Positions 37,191 to 44,899 of a DNA stretch of 64,000 bases are shown here, in pieces. Both the position numbers and the translations under genes were made by a program. This DNA is from Arthrospira sp. PCC 9108 (GTDB taxonomy: Bacteria; Cyanobacteriota; Cyanobacteriia; Cyanobacteriales; Microcoleaceae), in contig CP066886.1 in NCBI GenBank assembly GCA_016745315.1, forward strand, positions 3,844,501 through 3,908,500. The letters run 5' to 3'. Numbering within the stretch: position 1 is the first letter of the stretch; every line of letters begins with the position of its first letter. The notes below the pieces were generated by a model. The model saw only the letters and a list, made by a program, of their open reading frames with translations, made no database searches and was not told the DNA's origin.

Positions 37191-37400
37191 TTATAGAAAA
37201 TCAAAAAGCGGAAAATAAGGCATTAACCATTTGTGGGTTTTACACAACCATCTTATATGGTCATTGTCGTAGTCAAAACTAATAGGTGATAAGTGTATAT
37301 CTATCACATACGACCGATAGCTGTATACAAGAATTCTGAGAGTAAAAATGCGTCTAGCTGTCCTATCAGTCGGGATGGTTAGCATAAACTGATTAGCCAT
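37191..37400 (-). CDS. E2 small hypothetical protein, second of a duplicated pair
   Basis: A 69-residue product from the ATG at 37400, which has GGAGAGGAG upstream. It ends HIRWLCKTHKWLMPYFPLF. The neighbour at 37402-37584 ends HIKWLCEAHEWLRPYFPFW, so this is a tandem duplicate pair with a conserved WLC.xH.WL.PYFP tail. Function unknown. Confidence 0.55.
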   Translation of the reverse strand: MANQFMLTIPTDRTARRIFTLRILVYSYRSYVIDIHLSPISFDYDNDHIRWLCKTHKWLMPYFPLFDFL

Positions 37401-37401
37401 A

Positions 37402-37584
37402 CTAACAAACTCCTCTCCAAAAAGGAAAATAGGGGCGCAGCCATTCGTGCGCTTCACACAACCATTTAATGTGCTGTGGGTCTCTCTCAAACACAGGTAT
37501 CTTAACCTTAAGGTTGATTAAGATAGTCCCATCCAAACATTGCATTATGTCCAAAAAACTCTCGTGAAACAATTTAATCTTCAT
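37402..37584 (-). CDS. E2 small hypothetical protein, first of a duplicated pair
   Basis: A 60-residue product related to the next gene by the C-terminal WLC.xH.WL.PYFP motif. Its start overlaps the end of the membrane protein gene at 37574 by 11 bp, so the genes are coupled. Function unknown. Confidence 0.55.
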   Translation of the reverse strand: MKIKLFHESFLDIMQCLDGTILINLKVKIPVFERDPQHIKWLCEAHEWLRPYFPFWRGVC

Positions 37585-38197
37585 ATTCTGCGTCCTGTTT
37601 AATTAACTCAAGTACAGCACGACCTTTGGCATATTTAGCACCACCCAAACCCATTACGTCTTTGATAATCTTAGATTCTATCATTCCTTTATCTAGCGCG
37701 TCTAGTACGGCTTGCTGGTAGCGTTCGGCAAGTTTAGAAAGTTCGGCAAGTTCAAACTGACTAGCTAACTCAGAACTTTCTAACTTTTCTGGTAACTCTC
37801 TGAACTCCCCGTGAGCATGGGAGTCTAGGAGTTCTGGTTGAGCATAAAGGGAGTCATGTCTCTGAAAATTTAGAAATTCGGCAATTGCCTGGTTAGTCTG
37901 CTGAGTTAGATAGAGTGAACTGGCGACCGAATGCTTGAAATCTGCCTCCTCTTGTTTATTTAATGCGGTAATTTTTGGCTTGAGTTTTGCCAATTCATTA
38001 CTGGTCAAGAGTAATCCAGCGCCGCCCCCCATACCATAGCTAATAGATAACCATCTTAGGGTGTTTTGGTATGTGAGGAAAGGTGTAAAAAACCAAACTG
38101 GTGATGCTGTAACTGCTATTAAGACTGATATGCCGTTTAACAATCTCCAATTACTCCGAATGGCTTGATTGTTGGCGTTGGGATTGATTACATCCAT
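37574..38197 (-). CDS. E2 membrane protein with C-terminal helix-turn-helix-like tail
   Basis: 207 residues from the ATG at 38197; a longer frame begins at 38263 but lies inside the neighbouring gene. Two transmembrane segments occur in the first 70 residues (LLNGISVLIAVTASPVWFF and a glycine-rich second), a long helical linker, and a tail KGMIESKIIKDVMGLGGAKY that resembles a helix-turn-helix. Similar small membrane proteins occur on cyanobacterial plasmids. Role unknown. Confidence 0.55.
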   Translation of the reverse strand: MDVINPNANNQAIRSNWRLLNGISVLIAVTASPVWFFTPFLTYQNTLRWLSISYGMGGGAGLLLTSNELAKLKPKITALNKQEEADFKHSVASSLYLTQQTNQAIAEFLNFQRHDSLYAQPELLDSHAHGEFRELPEKLESSELASQFELAELSKLAERYQQAVLDALDKGMIESKIIKDVMGLGGAKYAKGRAVLELIKQDAEYED

Positions 38198-38448
38198 TGG
38201 ATTGCACCCCCAATAATTAGAACAGCAGCCACAGCGATCGCCAAAACTAACCACTGCCACCATTCCTCAGATTTGTCTCTGTGATAGTAGGCGATCGCCC
38301 CCATTGCACCCAAGACGCTGGCGGCAATTAAGGCAAGCCAGAAGGCAGGGAGGCGGAAACTTTGGTGACTGACAGCCAACAGTGACACGGTGGAACTACT
38401 CGCACCAAATAACAAAATCAACCCAAGCATTCTATACAATTGAATCAT
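38188..38448 (-). CDS. E2 small polytopic membrane protein
   Basis: An 86-residue product with three predicted transmembrane helices: LIQLYRMLGLILLFGAS-type start, FWLALIAASVLGAMGAIAYY, and WLVLAIAVAAVLIIGGAIQ. It overlaps the next gene by 10 bp. It could be a pilin-secretion or holin-type component, but nothing specific is visible. Confidence 0.55.
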   Translation of the reverse strand: MIQLYRMLGLILLFGASSSTVSLLAVSHQSFRLPAFWLALIAASVLGAMGAIAYYHRDKSEEWWQWLVLAIAVAAVLIIGGAIQWM

Positions 38449-38504
38449 TCTGTTCTACTTCCTTTGATATTTTCGCCCCCAATAACGGGGGCGTTTTTAT
38501 GGGA

Positions 38505-38996
38505 TTACAGGGTAGACATCAGGGCGTTAATTTTCTGATCAGCCAGTTGTGCGGATTTTTCCAAACCTTGCCCTAAGCGCGCATATTTAGGTCGCAATCC
38601 GTGCAAGTATTTGGCTGAATCGTGTTTAGCTGACTGAATCTTGTGTTCATTCCCAGCCTGATGGCGGCGCAACTTCTCATAGGATTCGTTGACCTTGCGG
38701 CTATTGTTATCCAATCGCTTTAAGGCTCGGTATCCTTTCCGGGTGCTAACAACGTGCTTGTCAGATTCATCGGCTAGGTCGGTGAGGGCATCGGCTTCGG
38801 CTGGATCAAGAACACGGGGGCGGTCAAGCACGGGAGCGAAACGGAAATGCTCCCAGCTACCAGGGCCAGTGGGGGTAATGCCGTTGGGGCTAGTAACAAA
38901 AACCGACCCTTTATCAAGGTTGCTATGCTGACCCTCAACGGGGGCGATCGCCCCACCTTTCACATCGTCGCCTCTGAGAAATCCAATCATAATCAA
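38505..38996 (-). CDS. E2 hypothetical helical protein
   Basis: A protein of 161-163 residues (starts at 38996 or 38990). A short Gly/Pro-rich N-terminus (VTSPNGITPTGPGSWEHF) is followed by long charged helices (RKGYRALKRLDNNSRKVNE, KYARLGQGLEKSAQLADQK). No family recognised. A hairpin CGCCCCC/GGGGGCG lies 12 bp beyond the stop (38474-38493). Confidence 0.5.
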   Translation of the reverse strand: MIMIGFLRGDDVKGGAIAPVEGQHSNLDKGSVFVTSPNGITPTGPGSWEHFRFAPVLDRPRVLDPAEADALTDLADESDKHVVSTRKGYRALKRLDNNSRKVNESYEKLRRHQAGNEHKIQSAKHDSAKYLHGLRPKYARLGQGLEKSAQLADQKINALMSTL

Positions 38997-39068
38997 ATGT
39001 TCCTAACTAATGGGTAACAAACTTGGTGATAACGGGCGGCTACCCTCCCAAGCGCGGTTATCGCATTT

Positions 39069-39284
39069 TTAATCAAGTGTTAATTGCCGGGTTTTCCTGT
39101 TCCTTTCTGTCCTGACATCCAATCGGTTTAGGCTGCACTCGAAAACAGCGCCGGCATCAGAACAGAACAGGGCAATTTGACGTTGCACCACTGGACTTAA
39201 AACTGCTATGGCATCGGGATTATCCAAAAAGAGACAATACAATCTCATGACTAAATCCCTGATACGGCAATGTTCGGGTGTCAT
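39069..39284 (-). CDS. E2 small hypothetical protein
   Basis: A 71-residue product, mainly helical (RIRDLVMRLYCLFLDNPDA, VVQRQIALFCSDAGAVF) with a basic tail. Unknown; small size makes the call tentative. Confidence 0.4.
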   Translation of the reverse strand: MTPEHCRIRDLVMRLYCLFLDNPDAIAVLSPVVQRQIALFCSDAGAVFECSLNRLDVRTERNRKTRQLTLD

Positions 39285-39435
39285 TTCTGTTCCTCTGTGT
39301 TGGGGTTGGCAATGTCTACAGTGAGGGTAAAGGGGGGAATTCTTAGATCACCAGTCCCTAGCCAGAATCCTAGCCACAGGAGAGCGATCGCCACGGCAGT
39401 TAGGGAAACTTTGAACCCCACCCATCCGGCATCCC

Positions 39436-40305
39436 TCACCCCAGGGCGAAAAAACTCAGCACCAAACCAACAACCACACCGGTGGCAGGGATTGGCTCAA
39501 GCAAGCCTTCCAGAAAACCCAAAACGACTGCGGCACCGGTAACAGAAAGGGGCGAGGCTTTCAATTCAGCGATATCAGCATCAGATACCCCGGATTGGCG
39601 GAATTGTTCAATAATTTCGTGACGGGTATCATCGTCAGCTTCTGGGGTGTACTGAATCAGATGACTAAGCCGGAAGGTTTGGGTCTCCTCATCCCCATCG
39701 GCGATCGCGTGGCAGTTTCCCCACTTGTCAAAGCCAACAATGGTGAAACGGTTGCCACGGGGGGTGGTAAATTTAGCGCCTACTTTCATCCAGGGACTCC
39801 AACAATCAAAGCGATCGTCTTTATCCTTGAGTTCTGGCAGGGTGTCGGGGTCAACCTCATCATCGTGGCGACGGTAGAGCATCTCACTACTACCATCGGA
39901 TTCTCGGATTATGATTTGCTGCCCAAACATCAACTTAACTTGGTCGGCAATGTGTCGCGCCTCTCCAAGGTCAGCAGCAAAATCAATAACTTCCTCAATA
40001 CCATCGCAGGCCCCTGTAACCAAAATTACACTCTGGGGAGTACGGTAATCAGTTCCCGTTTCTTTCAATGTACATTGATTTTTCGGCTGATTTGTGGTGT
40101 CAGGTTCTGCCTGATATAAAGGGTTAACCATAACCTGATCGGACAGAGTTTCGCGGATAGGCTCGGCCTCTGGTACGGCTTCGTATTCGGCTTGGGTAAT
40201 AGCGGCTTCCCAAGTGGCTTTTGAACGCAAGTCGCCAAACTGGCGGATATCTTCTTTTGATAATCCCAAGGCGATCGCATTAGCTTTAAGTTCTGCTAAA
40301 GTCAT
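39436..40305 (-). CDS. E2 protein with N-terminal SAP-like domain and membrane-prone C-terminus
   Basis: 289 residues from the ATG at 40305, which is preceded by ACAGGAG. The N-terminus MTLAELKANAIALGLS...FGDLRSKATWEAAI resembles SAP-type DNA-binding helices found on many cyanobacterial genes. The middle is acidic and beta-rich (FTIVGFDKWGNCHAIADG), the end hydrophobic (GAAVVLGFLEGLLEPIPATG). Its first 12 codons and leader hairpin recur in two intergenic modules at 41033 and 41768. Function unknown. Confidence 0.55.
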   Translation of the reverse strand: MTLAELKANAIALGLSKEDIRQFGDLRSKATWEAAITQAEYEAVPEAEPIRETLSDQVMVNPLYQAEPDTTNQPKNQCTLKETGTDYRTPQSVILVTGACDGIEEVIDFAADLGEARHIADQVKLMFGQQIIIRESDGSSEMLYRRHDDEVDPDTLPELKDKDDRFDCWSPWMKVGAKFTTPRGNRFTIVGFDKWGNCHAIADGDEETQTFRLSHLIQYTPEADDDTRHEIIEQFRQSGVSDADIAELKASPLSVTGAAVVLGFLEGLLEPIPATGVVVGLVLSFFALG

Positions 40306-40490
40306 AGTTACTCCTGTAAAGGGGTTTTCGCGCCCACTGGTGTGTATGCTTGGCCGCAGACACCAGTGGGTATTTTGTTGGCAATTGCCAACACAGGCTA
40401 TATGTATCACGCACAGGCTAATATAGTTGTGTATAGGCTGTGTTAGCATAAAACCATAATAGCACGTTGTGGTATAATTGCAAGGAAATT

Positions 40491-40688
40491 ATGATTAGCG
40501 GACTAAAAACTGTGGGCGGGCCAACCAAATTAGCCAGAATTGCTTTTTATGTTGACCCCGAAATTAAGGAGAAACTAGAAAAATTGGCTGGGATTCAACG
40601 ACGCACACTGTCAAATTTGATGGCTGTGATAGCGGAAAAGGCTGTAGAGGAAGCGGAAAAGGAAGAATTAACAGACAATTCAAAGTAA
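40491..40688 (+). CDS. Ribbon-helix-helix protein 1
   Basis: 65 residues from the ATG at 40491 (AAGGAAATT upstream). The CopG/Arc pattern is clear: LARIAFYVDPEIKEKLEKLAG (ribbon and first helix), then RRTLSNLMAVIAEKAVEEA. One of three paralogues at 40.5, 41.2 and 41.9 kb, each followed by the same terminator. Likely a small DNA-binding repressor; no toxin partner is adjacent. Confidence 0.75.
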   Translation: MISGLKTVGGPTKLARIAFYVDPEIKEKLEKLAGIQRRTLSNLMAVIAEKAVEEAEKEELTDNSK

Positions 40689-40710
40689 CAACTTATTTGT
40701 TGTTGCGTTT

Positions 40711-41101
40711 ACTCACCCCCGATCGCACCAGGTCGGGTATTTTTTTGTCCAACAGAAGCGGACAGGCAGACAGGCAGGGGACAGGCAGAATTTTTTCTGG
40801 GTGTCCCCCTTGTAACTCCCTTGCTATAGCAGTTACAGCCACAGGGGACAGGCAGGACACCCAAAAATAAAAATTTGTGATTTTTTTTAAATCCATTACT
40901 GGCTGTACAAAAAAATGGCCCGTTTTATGTTTTGGGCCTACTCTTGACGGGTTGATGGGGACAGGATGATTGTTGGCGATTGGTGGGTTTAGGGTTGAGG
41001 CGATCGCATTAGCTTTAAGTTCTGCTAAAGTCATAGTTACTCCTGTAAAGGGGTTTTCAGACCCACTGGTGGCTTGCTTGGCGGCTGACACCAGTGGGTT
41101 A
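40711..41101. repeat. Repeat module R1
   Basis: Left to right: plus-strand terminator, GGACAGGCAG repeats, a large hairpin with ends GGGTGTCC/GGACACCC (40800-40862), a minus-strand terminator GGCCC...GGGCC-T7 (40910-40938), a copy of the SAP-gene start codon region (ATG complement at 41033) and the CCCACTGGTG hairpin. Nearly the same block recurs as R2 and, shortened, R3. Confidence 0.75.
40718..40747 (+). terminator. Terminator of ribbon-helix-helix gene 1
   Basis: CCCGA-TCGCACCAGG-TCGGG followed by TATTTTTTT, 30 bp after the stop. Repeated after the other two paralogues. Confidence 0.75.
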
Positions 41102-41208
41102 TTTTGTGTTTGACCTTTCGGTAAATTAACTGTACCATAAAAGTGAATGCTCTGTAAATACCCCTAGCATATTTTTTTGAGTAAGAGTAGAATTGGAGTA
41201 ACACCTAT

Positions 41209-41379
41209 ATGACTGCCACTGTGCCTAGCAACAAGCCAAAGCTACAGGTTTACCTGGATGAACAGATGTTAGAAGAGGGTAAAAAATTAGCAGAGAAGAG
41301 ACAAAGATCTCTTTCAAGCCTTATCCGCCGCCTGTTGCAGTTGGAAATTGAGGAAGCCAAGAACAAAGGTGAAATTTGA
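41209..41379 (+). CDS. Ribbon-helix-helix protein 2
   Basis: 56 residues, ATG at 41209 with TTGGAGTAA upstream. The fold pattern matches its neighbours: KLQVYLDEQMLEEGKKLAE (ribbon, helix 1) and RSLSSLIRRLLQLEIEEA (helix 2). Same position in the repeat cycle as paralogues 1 and 3. Sequence identity among the three is low outside the fold, so the duplication is old or the genes diversified. Confidence 0.75.
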   Translation: MTATVPSNKPKLQVYLDEQMLEEGKKLAEKRQRSLSSLIRRLLQLEIEEAKNKGEI

Positions 41380-41440
41380 ACACCCACTTTTTGTCTGTAC
41401 GGGCGTTTCTCTAATAGCAGGTTCAATCAATACACAATCA

Positions 41441-41831
41441 CCAACCCCCGATCGCACCAGGTCGGGTATTTTTTTGTCCAACAGAAGGGGACAGGTAGAC
41501 AGGCAGGGGACAGGCAGAATTTTTTCTGGGTGTCCCCCTTGTAACTCCCTTGCTATAGCAGTTACAGCCACAGGGGACAGGCAGGACACCCCAAAATAAA
41601 AATTTGTGATTTTTTTTTAAATCCATTACTGGCTGTACACAAAAATGGCCCGTTTTATATTTTTGGCTTACTCTTGACGGGTTGATGGGGACAGGATGAT
41701 TGTTGGCGATTGGTGGGTTTAGGGTTGAGGCGATCGCATTAGCTTTAAGTTCTGCTAAAGTCATAGTTACTCCTGTAAAGGGGTTTTCGCGCCCACTGGT
41801 GTCAGCCGCCAAGCATACACACCAGTGGGCT
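41441..41831. repeat. Repeat module R2
   Basis: Close copy of R1, including terminator (41447-41476), GGACAGGCAG units, hairpin, minus-strand terminator, SAP-gene start copy (ATG complement at 41768) and CCCACTGGTG hairpin. Confidence 0.75.
41447..41476 (+). terminator. Terminator of ribbon-helix-helix gene 2
   Basis: Same CCCGA/TCGGG stem and T7 tract as at 40718. Confidence 0.75.
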
Positions 41832-41929
41832 TGTTTTTGTTTCCGTGTGTCAATTGTACAGTTTCGGTACACCCACTGTCAACACTTTTTTGCTAAAATA
41901 TGGCTGTACAGTACAATGAAGATGCACCC

Positions 41930-42115
41930 ATGATTTCTCAGACAGTGCCGAGCAAACTGCCGCGTGTAAACGTCTATATTGATCCAGACCTTAAAGAAAC
42001 GGGGGAACGGTTAGCCAAAAAGCGTTTTCGTTCCCTCTCCAATCTGATGGCTTGGCTTTTACTCCAAGAAGTTGAACGAGCCAAGCAGTCGGGGGAGTTG
42101 ACCGAAGATAAATAA
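41930..42115 (+). CDS. Ribbon-helix-helix protein 3
   Basis: 61 residues from the ATG at 41930, chosen because MISQTVPSKLPRVNVYIDP then aligns with the other two proteins; an ATG at 41900 would add ten residues. Helix 2 is RSLSNLMAWLLLQEVERA. Followed by the third copy of the terminator at 42176. Presumed DNA-binding regulator. Confidence 0.72.
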   Translation: MISQTVPSKLPRVNVYIDPDLKETGERLAKKRFRSLSNLMAWLLLQEVERAKQSGELTEDK

Positions 42116-42170
42116 AGACTTATAAGTCACGCCCTCGGCAAAGTCTCAGCCAAACATATAACACCCCTTA

Positions 42171-42470
42171 CCCTCCCCGATCGCACCAGGTCGGGTATTT
42201 TTTTGTCCAATTAAACGGACAGGCAGGACAGGCAGCGGACAGGCAGATTTTTTTTTGCCTGTCCACCCTGTAATCCCCTTGGTATAGACGTTACAGCCAC
42301 AGTGGACAGGCAGGACACCCAAAATTAATTTGTGATTTTTTTTATATCCAATACTGACCACATCTAAAATGGCCCGTTCTATGCTTTGGGCCTACTCTTT
42401 AACGGGCGACGGGGGCAGGACGCTTGTTAGTAATTGGCGGGTTTCGGGCTTAGGCGATCGCCTGTCAACT
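42171..42470. repeat. Repeat module R3 (shortened)
   Basis: Third, more diverged copy with terminator (42176-42205), GGACAGGCAG units, hairpin and minus-strand terminator (GGCCC near 42369), but lacking the SAP-gene start and the CCCACTGGTG hairpin. Confidence 0.7.
42176..42205 (+). terminator. Terminator of ribbon-helix-helix gene 3
   Basis: Same CCCGA/TCGGG stem and T7 tract as at 40718 and 41447. Confidence 0.75.
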
Positions 42471-42612
42471 TATCAATGTACATTGATATAATAATCATCC
42501 TAGGCAAGGGACCGATACCCGACCAGATTAGTGGACAATAGCGGGCAAAATATAACCTTGTACTTGACACTTATCAATGTACAATGATATACATTATCAA
42601 TGTACAATGATA
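42471..42612 (+). promoter_or_regulatory. Promoter with three palindromic operators
   Basis: TTGACA at 42564 and TATACA at 42587 are spaced by 17 bp. The palindrome TATCAATGTACATTGATA at 42471-42488 recurs with one change at 42572-42589, between the two promoter boxes, and at 42595-42612, over the probable start point. A fourth copy follows the gene at 42981-42998. The layout predicts tight repression. Confidence 0.75.
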
Positions 42613-42628
42613 GAGGTATAAAAATCCT

Positions 42629-42970
42629 ATGGCTAACTACCATCCTGATACCAGTGGCTTAAAACAACCCAAATGGATCAACACCCCGACCCGCGCGATC
42701 CGAGTTCCGGATGTATTTGCAGAGGAACTATTGGCGATCGCTCATCAGATGGATCAGGGCGACGTGATTGAGATACCGGTAAACAGTAATGGCAACCACC
42801 AACCACCAGGTGAGCATAAGCCAAATCCGATCTACCAGCAGATAATTGATATCCTCTTACCTGCCACAAAATTGAAAGCTAATAATGGCGGCGCGATTAA
42901 ATTGGAGATCGCCAAGGCTCTGACGCTGTTAGGAGTTGATGTCAAATTGACACAAAAAGGATTCCGTTAA
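42629..42970 (+). CDS. Probable autoregulatory DNA-binding protein of E2
   Basis: A 113-residue protein. The N-terminal segment TRAIRVPDVFAEELLAIAHQM resembles a ribbon-helix-helix-type motif common in cyanobacterial plasmid genes; the C-terminal part is helical (AIKLEIAKALTLLGVDVK). The gene is bracketed by four copies of the TATCAATGTACATTGATA palindrome, so it is the obvious candidate to bind them. It would then act as the master repressor or copy-control protein of E2. Family name not recognised. Confidence 0.55.
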   Translation: MANYHPDTSGLKQPKWINTPTRAIRVPDVFAEELLAIAHQMDQGDVIEIPVNSNGNHQPPGEHKPNPIYQQIIDILLPATKLKANNGGAIKLEIAKALTLLGVDVKLTQKGFR

Positions 42971-42980
42971 TCTTCTGAGA

Positions 42981-42998
42981 TATCAATGTACATTGATA
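42981..42998. promoter_or_regulatory. Operator palindrome downstream of the regulator gene
   Basis: Perfect TATCAATGTACATTGATA, 10 bp after the stop, identical to the copy at 42471. Confidence 0.65.
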
Positions 42999-43178
42999 TT
43001 TTGGCAGTTTGGGAGGCGATATGGTACAGGTTGGTTTAGGCTTGCATCCAGTCCCCAAAATTAACCAGTGTACTGGTGCAAGTTGTTCACATGACGCATA
43101 TATAGGTACACAAAGGTTTGTGGATGGGGGCGGGGGGGTAAATTTCTGAAAATTTATTTTGGCTATAACTGCCTAAAT

Positions 43179-43211
43179 TTATAGCCAAATTATAGCCAAA
43201 TTATAGCCAAA
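43179..43211. repeat. Arm-type repeats, right end of E2
   Basis: Three perfect tandem TTATAGCCAAA units, matching the two at 32106-32127. An inverted copy lies at 43157-43168. They stop 14 bp before the shared GGGGCTGAAACAACGGAGAG segment. Confidence 0.7.
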
Positions 43212-43224
43212 GGTATTTGTGTAG

Positions 43225-43262
43225 GGGCTGAAACAACGGAGAGGGTGGGATTTGAACCCACT
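43225..43262 (-). repeat. Attachment site between E2 and the E3 integrase cassette
   Basis: A 25-bp match (43238-43262) to the tRNA-Ser 3' end, GGAGAGGGTGGGATTTGAACC onward, preceded by 13 bp shared with 31966-31979. It marks the E2 right end. Confidence 0.7.
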
Positions 43263-43341
43263 ATAAAGCCTATAACCCCTATTCTACCGTTACTCTAGTG
43301 CACTCAAAAGCGATCGCATTATTAGGAGTTAGTGCAAAATG
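43238..43341. repeat. Left arm of the inverted repeat around the E3 integrase gene
   Basis: The 104 bp from the attachment site to the integrase start codon are repeated in inverted form at 44796-44899, with a few differences concentrated in the tRNA-derived 24 bp. Confidence 0.75.
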
Positions 43342-44742
43342 AGTGCAAGTACAAACAGTACACATAGTGGTACATATCAAGGCTTTCAAGACATTCTTGA
43401 GTTTTTCAACCTATCCCGCAAACAATGTCCCAAAGGTGTCAGGATTAAACGTAACCGGGGGACAATCCAACTAGACATCACCACTGACCCGGAAACGGGG
43501 GGACGTAAACAACGGGGCTGTAATTGTCAGTTTACCCCAGAGGGTATCCGCAAGGCTGTTGACAAGGCTTGGTTAGTTCATAAATCCCTTGACGGACAAT
43601 TTCAGTCGGTGTCTGAATGGCTGGACTGGTACAAGGCTACTATCCTTGATGAAAACAAAACTCCCCTAAAGAATGACTTAATCACCTACCGTCAAGTGTT
43701 TAAAGAGATGGAGGATGATTACTTTAACGGAGTTCACAAAAACACTAAGCGCAAACGTTCCCGTGATATAGCTAGTGACAGAGCCTCTTTTAAGCGCTGT
43801 TTCTTAGATGTATTTAACAAAGTTACAAACTGGGATAGTTACGTTACCTGGGAGGGTATAAAAGAAACCTTGTATACTCCATTGCCAGACGGTAGCAGCC
43901 CGGTAGGACATAAGGATTTTAAGGACCGATATTACAAGTTAAGGCAGGTAGCGGAACGGGCTGGCTGCAAAAAAGCACTGGACAAGCTAGAAAAAATTGA
44001 CCCTACCCAAACAGTATTTGCTGAATCCCAAAGTATAGACTTGGATACCTTGTTAAGTTTACTAGACAAAGAACGCAACGCTGATTATCGTTCTGTCACA
44101 GACAATAACGCTCGTGATGGTTGGTGTTGGGTTAGTGCAATGTGTACTTTATATGGGTTAAGACCGTCTGAAGTAGCAGCAGGTCAAAATTTAACTAAGC
44201 CAGTTAAGATTGATGGCATTACCTTCCCAGTCATATCTGACCCTACCAACATTGAGTTAGTGTTAGTGATTGGAGAATTTACCTATTTTGGGGGTTCTAC
44301 TAAGACAGGCTGGCGGTTAGCTATCCCAATGTCAAAAGACAAGACTCTGATTAACCGCTTAGGGATTCATAACGTCTACTTACCTGTTACTAAGTCTAAA
44401 AACCCTGGTATGTTTAACGATAATCACCGTAAATGGTTATCACAACATAATTGGGGATTTACTCAAGCTTATGCTTTCCGTCATCTTGGTAACCAACTGG
44501 GAGAGATGAATGGGATACCACAGGAAATCAGAGCGCGTTCGTTTGGTCACTCGGTAACGGTTAATGACAGCAAGTACAAAAAACGTCGCAACCTTGCCAC
44601 AGAGTTAGGTATCCTGACGCGGCATCAAAGGCAACCATTGCCGTTAGACATGGGAAGGCAAGTGTTAACCAATAATGGTATCAATCCAGACCTACCAGAG
44701 GTTAAGGCTATTCTCAGATTGCTATATCAGCTTGATGATTAA
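43339..44742 (+). CDS. Tyrosine integrase of the E3 cassette
   Basis: A 467-residue integrase. The N-terminal part (VRIKRNRGTIQLDITTDPE) resembles a DUF3596-type arm-binding region, core-binding domain about 110-215, catalytic domain with Arg in YGLRPSEVAAGQ, AFRHLGNQLGEMNGI (His-Arg box), GHSVTVNDSKYKKR with His and a Tyr. Unlike the E2 enzyme it is longer and unrelated outside the motifs. It is bracketed by 104-bp inverted repeats containing tRNA-Ser sequence. A strong terminator follows. Confidence 0.88.
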   Translation: MSASTNSTHSGTYQGFQDILEFFNLSRKQCPKGVRIKRNRGTIQLDITTDPETGGRKQRGCNCQFTPEGIRKAVDKAWLVHKSLDGQFQSVSEWLDWYKATILDENKTPLKNDLITYRQVFKEMEDDYFNGVHKNTKRKRSRDIASDRASFKRCFLDVFNKVTNWDSYVTWEGIKETLYTPLPDGSSPVGHKDFKDRYYKLRQVAERAGCKKALDKLEKIDPTQTVFAESQSIDLDTLLSLLDKERNADYRSVTDNNARDGWCWVSAMCTLYGLRPSEVAAGQNLTKPVKIDGITFPVISDPTNIELVLVIGEFTYFGGSTKTGWRLAIPMSKDKTLINRLGIHNVYLPVTKSKNPGMFNDNHRKWLSQHNWGFTQAYAFRHLGNQLGEMNGIPQEIRARSFGHSVTVNDSKYKKRRNLATELGILTRHQRQPLPLDMGRQVLTNNGINPDLPEVKAILRLLYQLDD

Positions 44743-44768
44743 TCTCCAATAAACCCACAATACAACAC

Positions 44769-44793
44769 CCCCTAGGTATTTAGCCTAGGGGGT
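44769..44793 (+). terminator. Terminator of the E3 integrase gene
   Basis: CCCCCTAGG-TATTTAG-CCTAGGGGG followed by TTTCATTTT, 27 bp after the stop. Confidence 0.75.
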
Positions 44794-44795
44794 TT

Positions 44796-44899
44796 CATTT
44801 TGCACTAACTCCTAATAATGCGATCGCTTTGGAGTGCACTAGAGTAACGGTAGAATAGGGGTTATAGGCTTTATAGTGGGTTTCGTACCCAACATCTCC
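44796..44899. repeat. Right arm of the inverted repeat around the E3 integrase gene
   Basis: Inverted copy of 43238-43341. Its outer 24 bp are a diverged tRNA-Ser 3' end and double as the outer tip of the E3 left terminal repeat. Confidence 0.75.

Noticed and set aside
40693..41091. Minus-strand frames beginning MTLAELKANAIA in R1 and R2
   Set aside because: Only the first 12 codons match the SAP-like gene; the rest runs through terminators and hairpins. Treated as copied leader sequence, not as genes.
40700..42470. CRISPR array
   Set aside because: Repeats here are long, few, palindromic and interleaved with genes; no regular spacers. I saw no CRISPR array elsewhere in the window.
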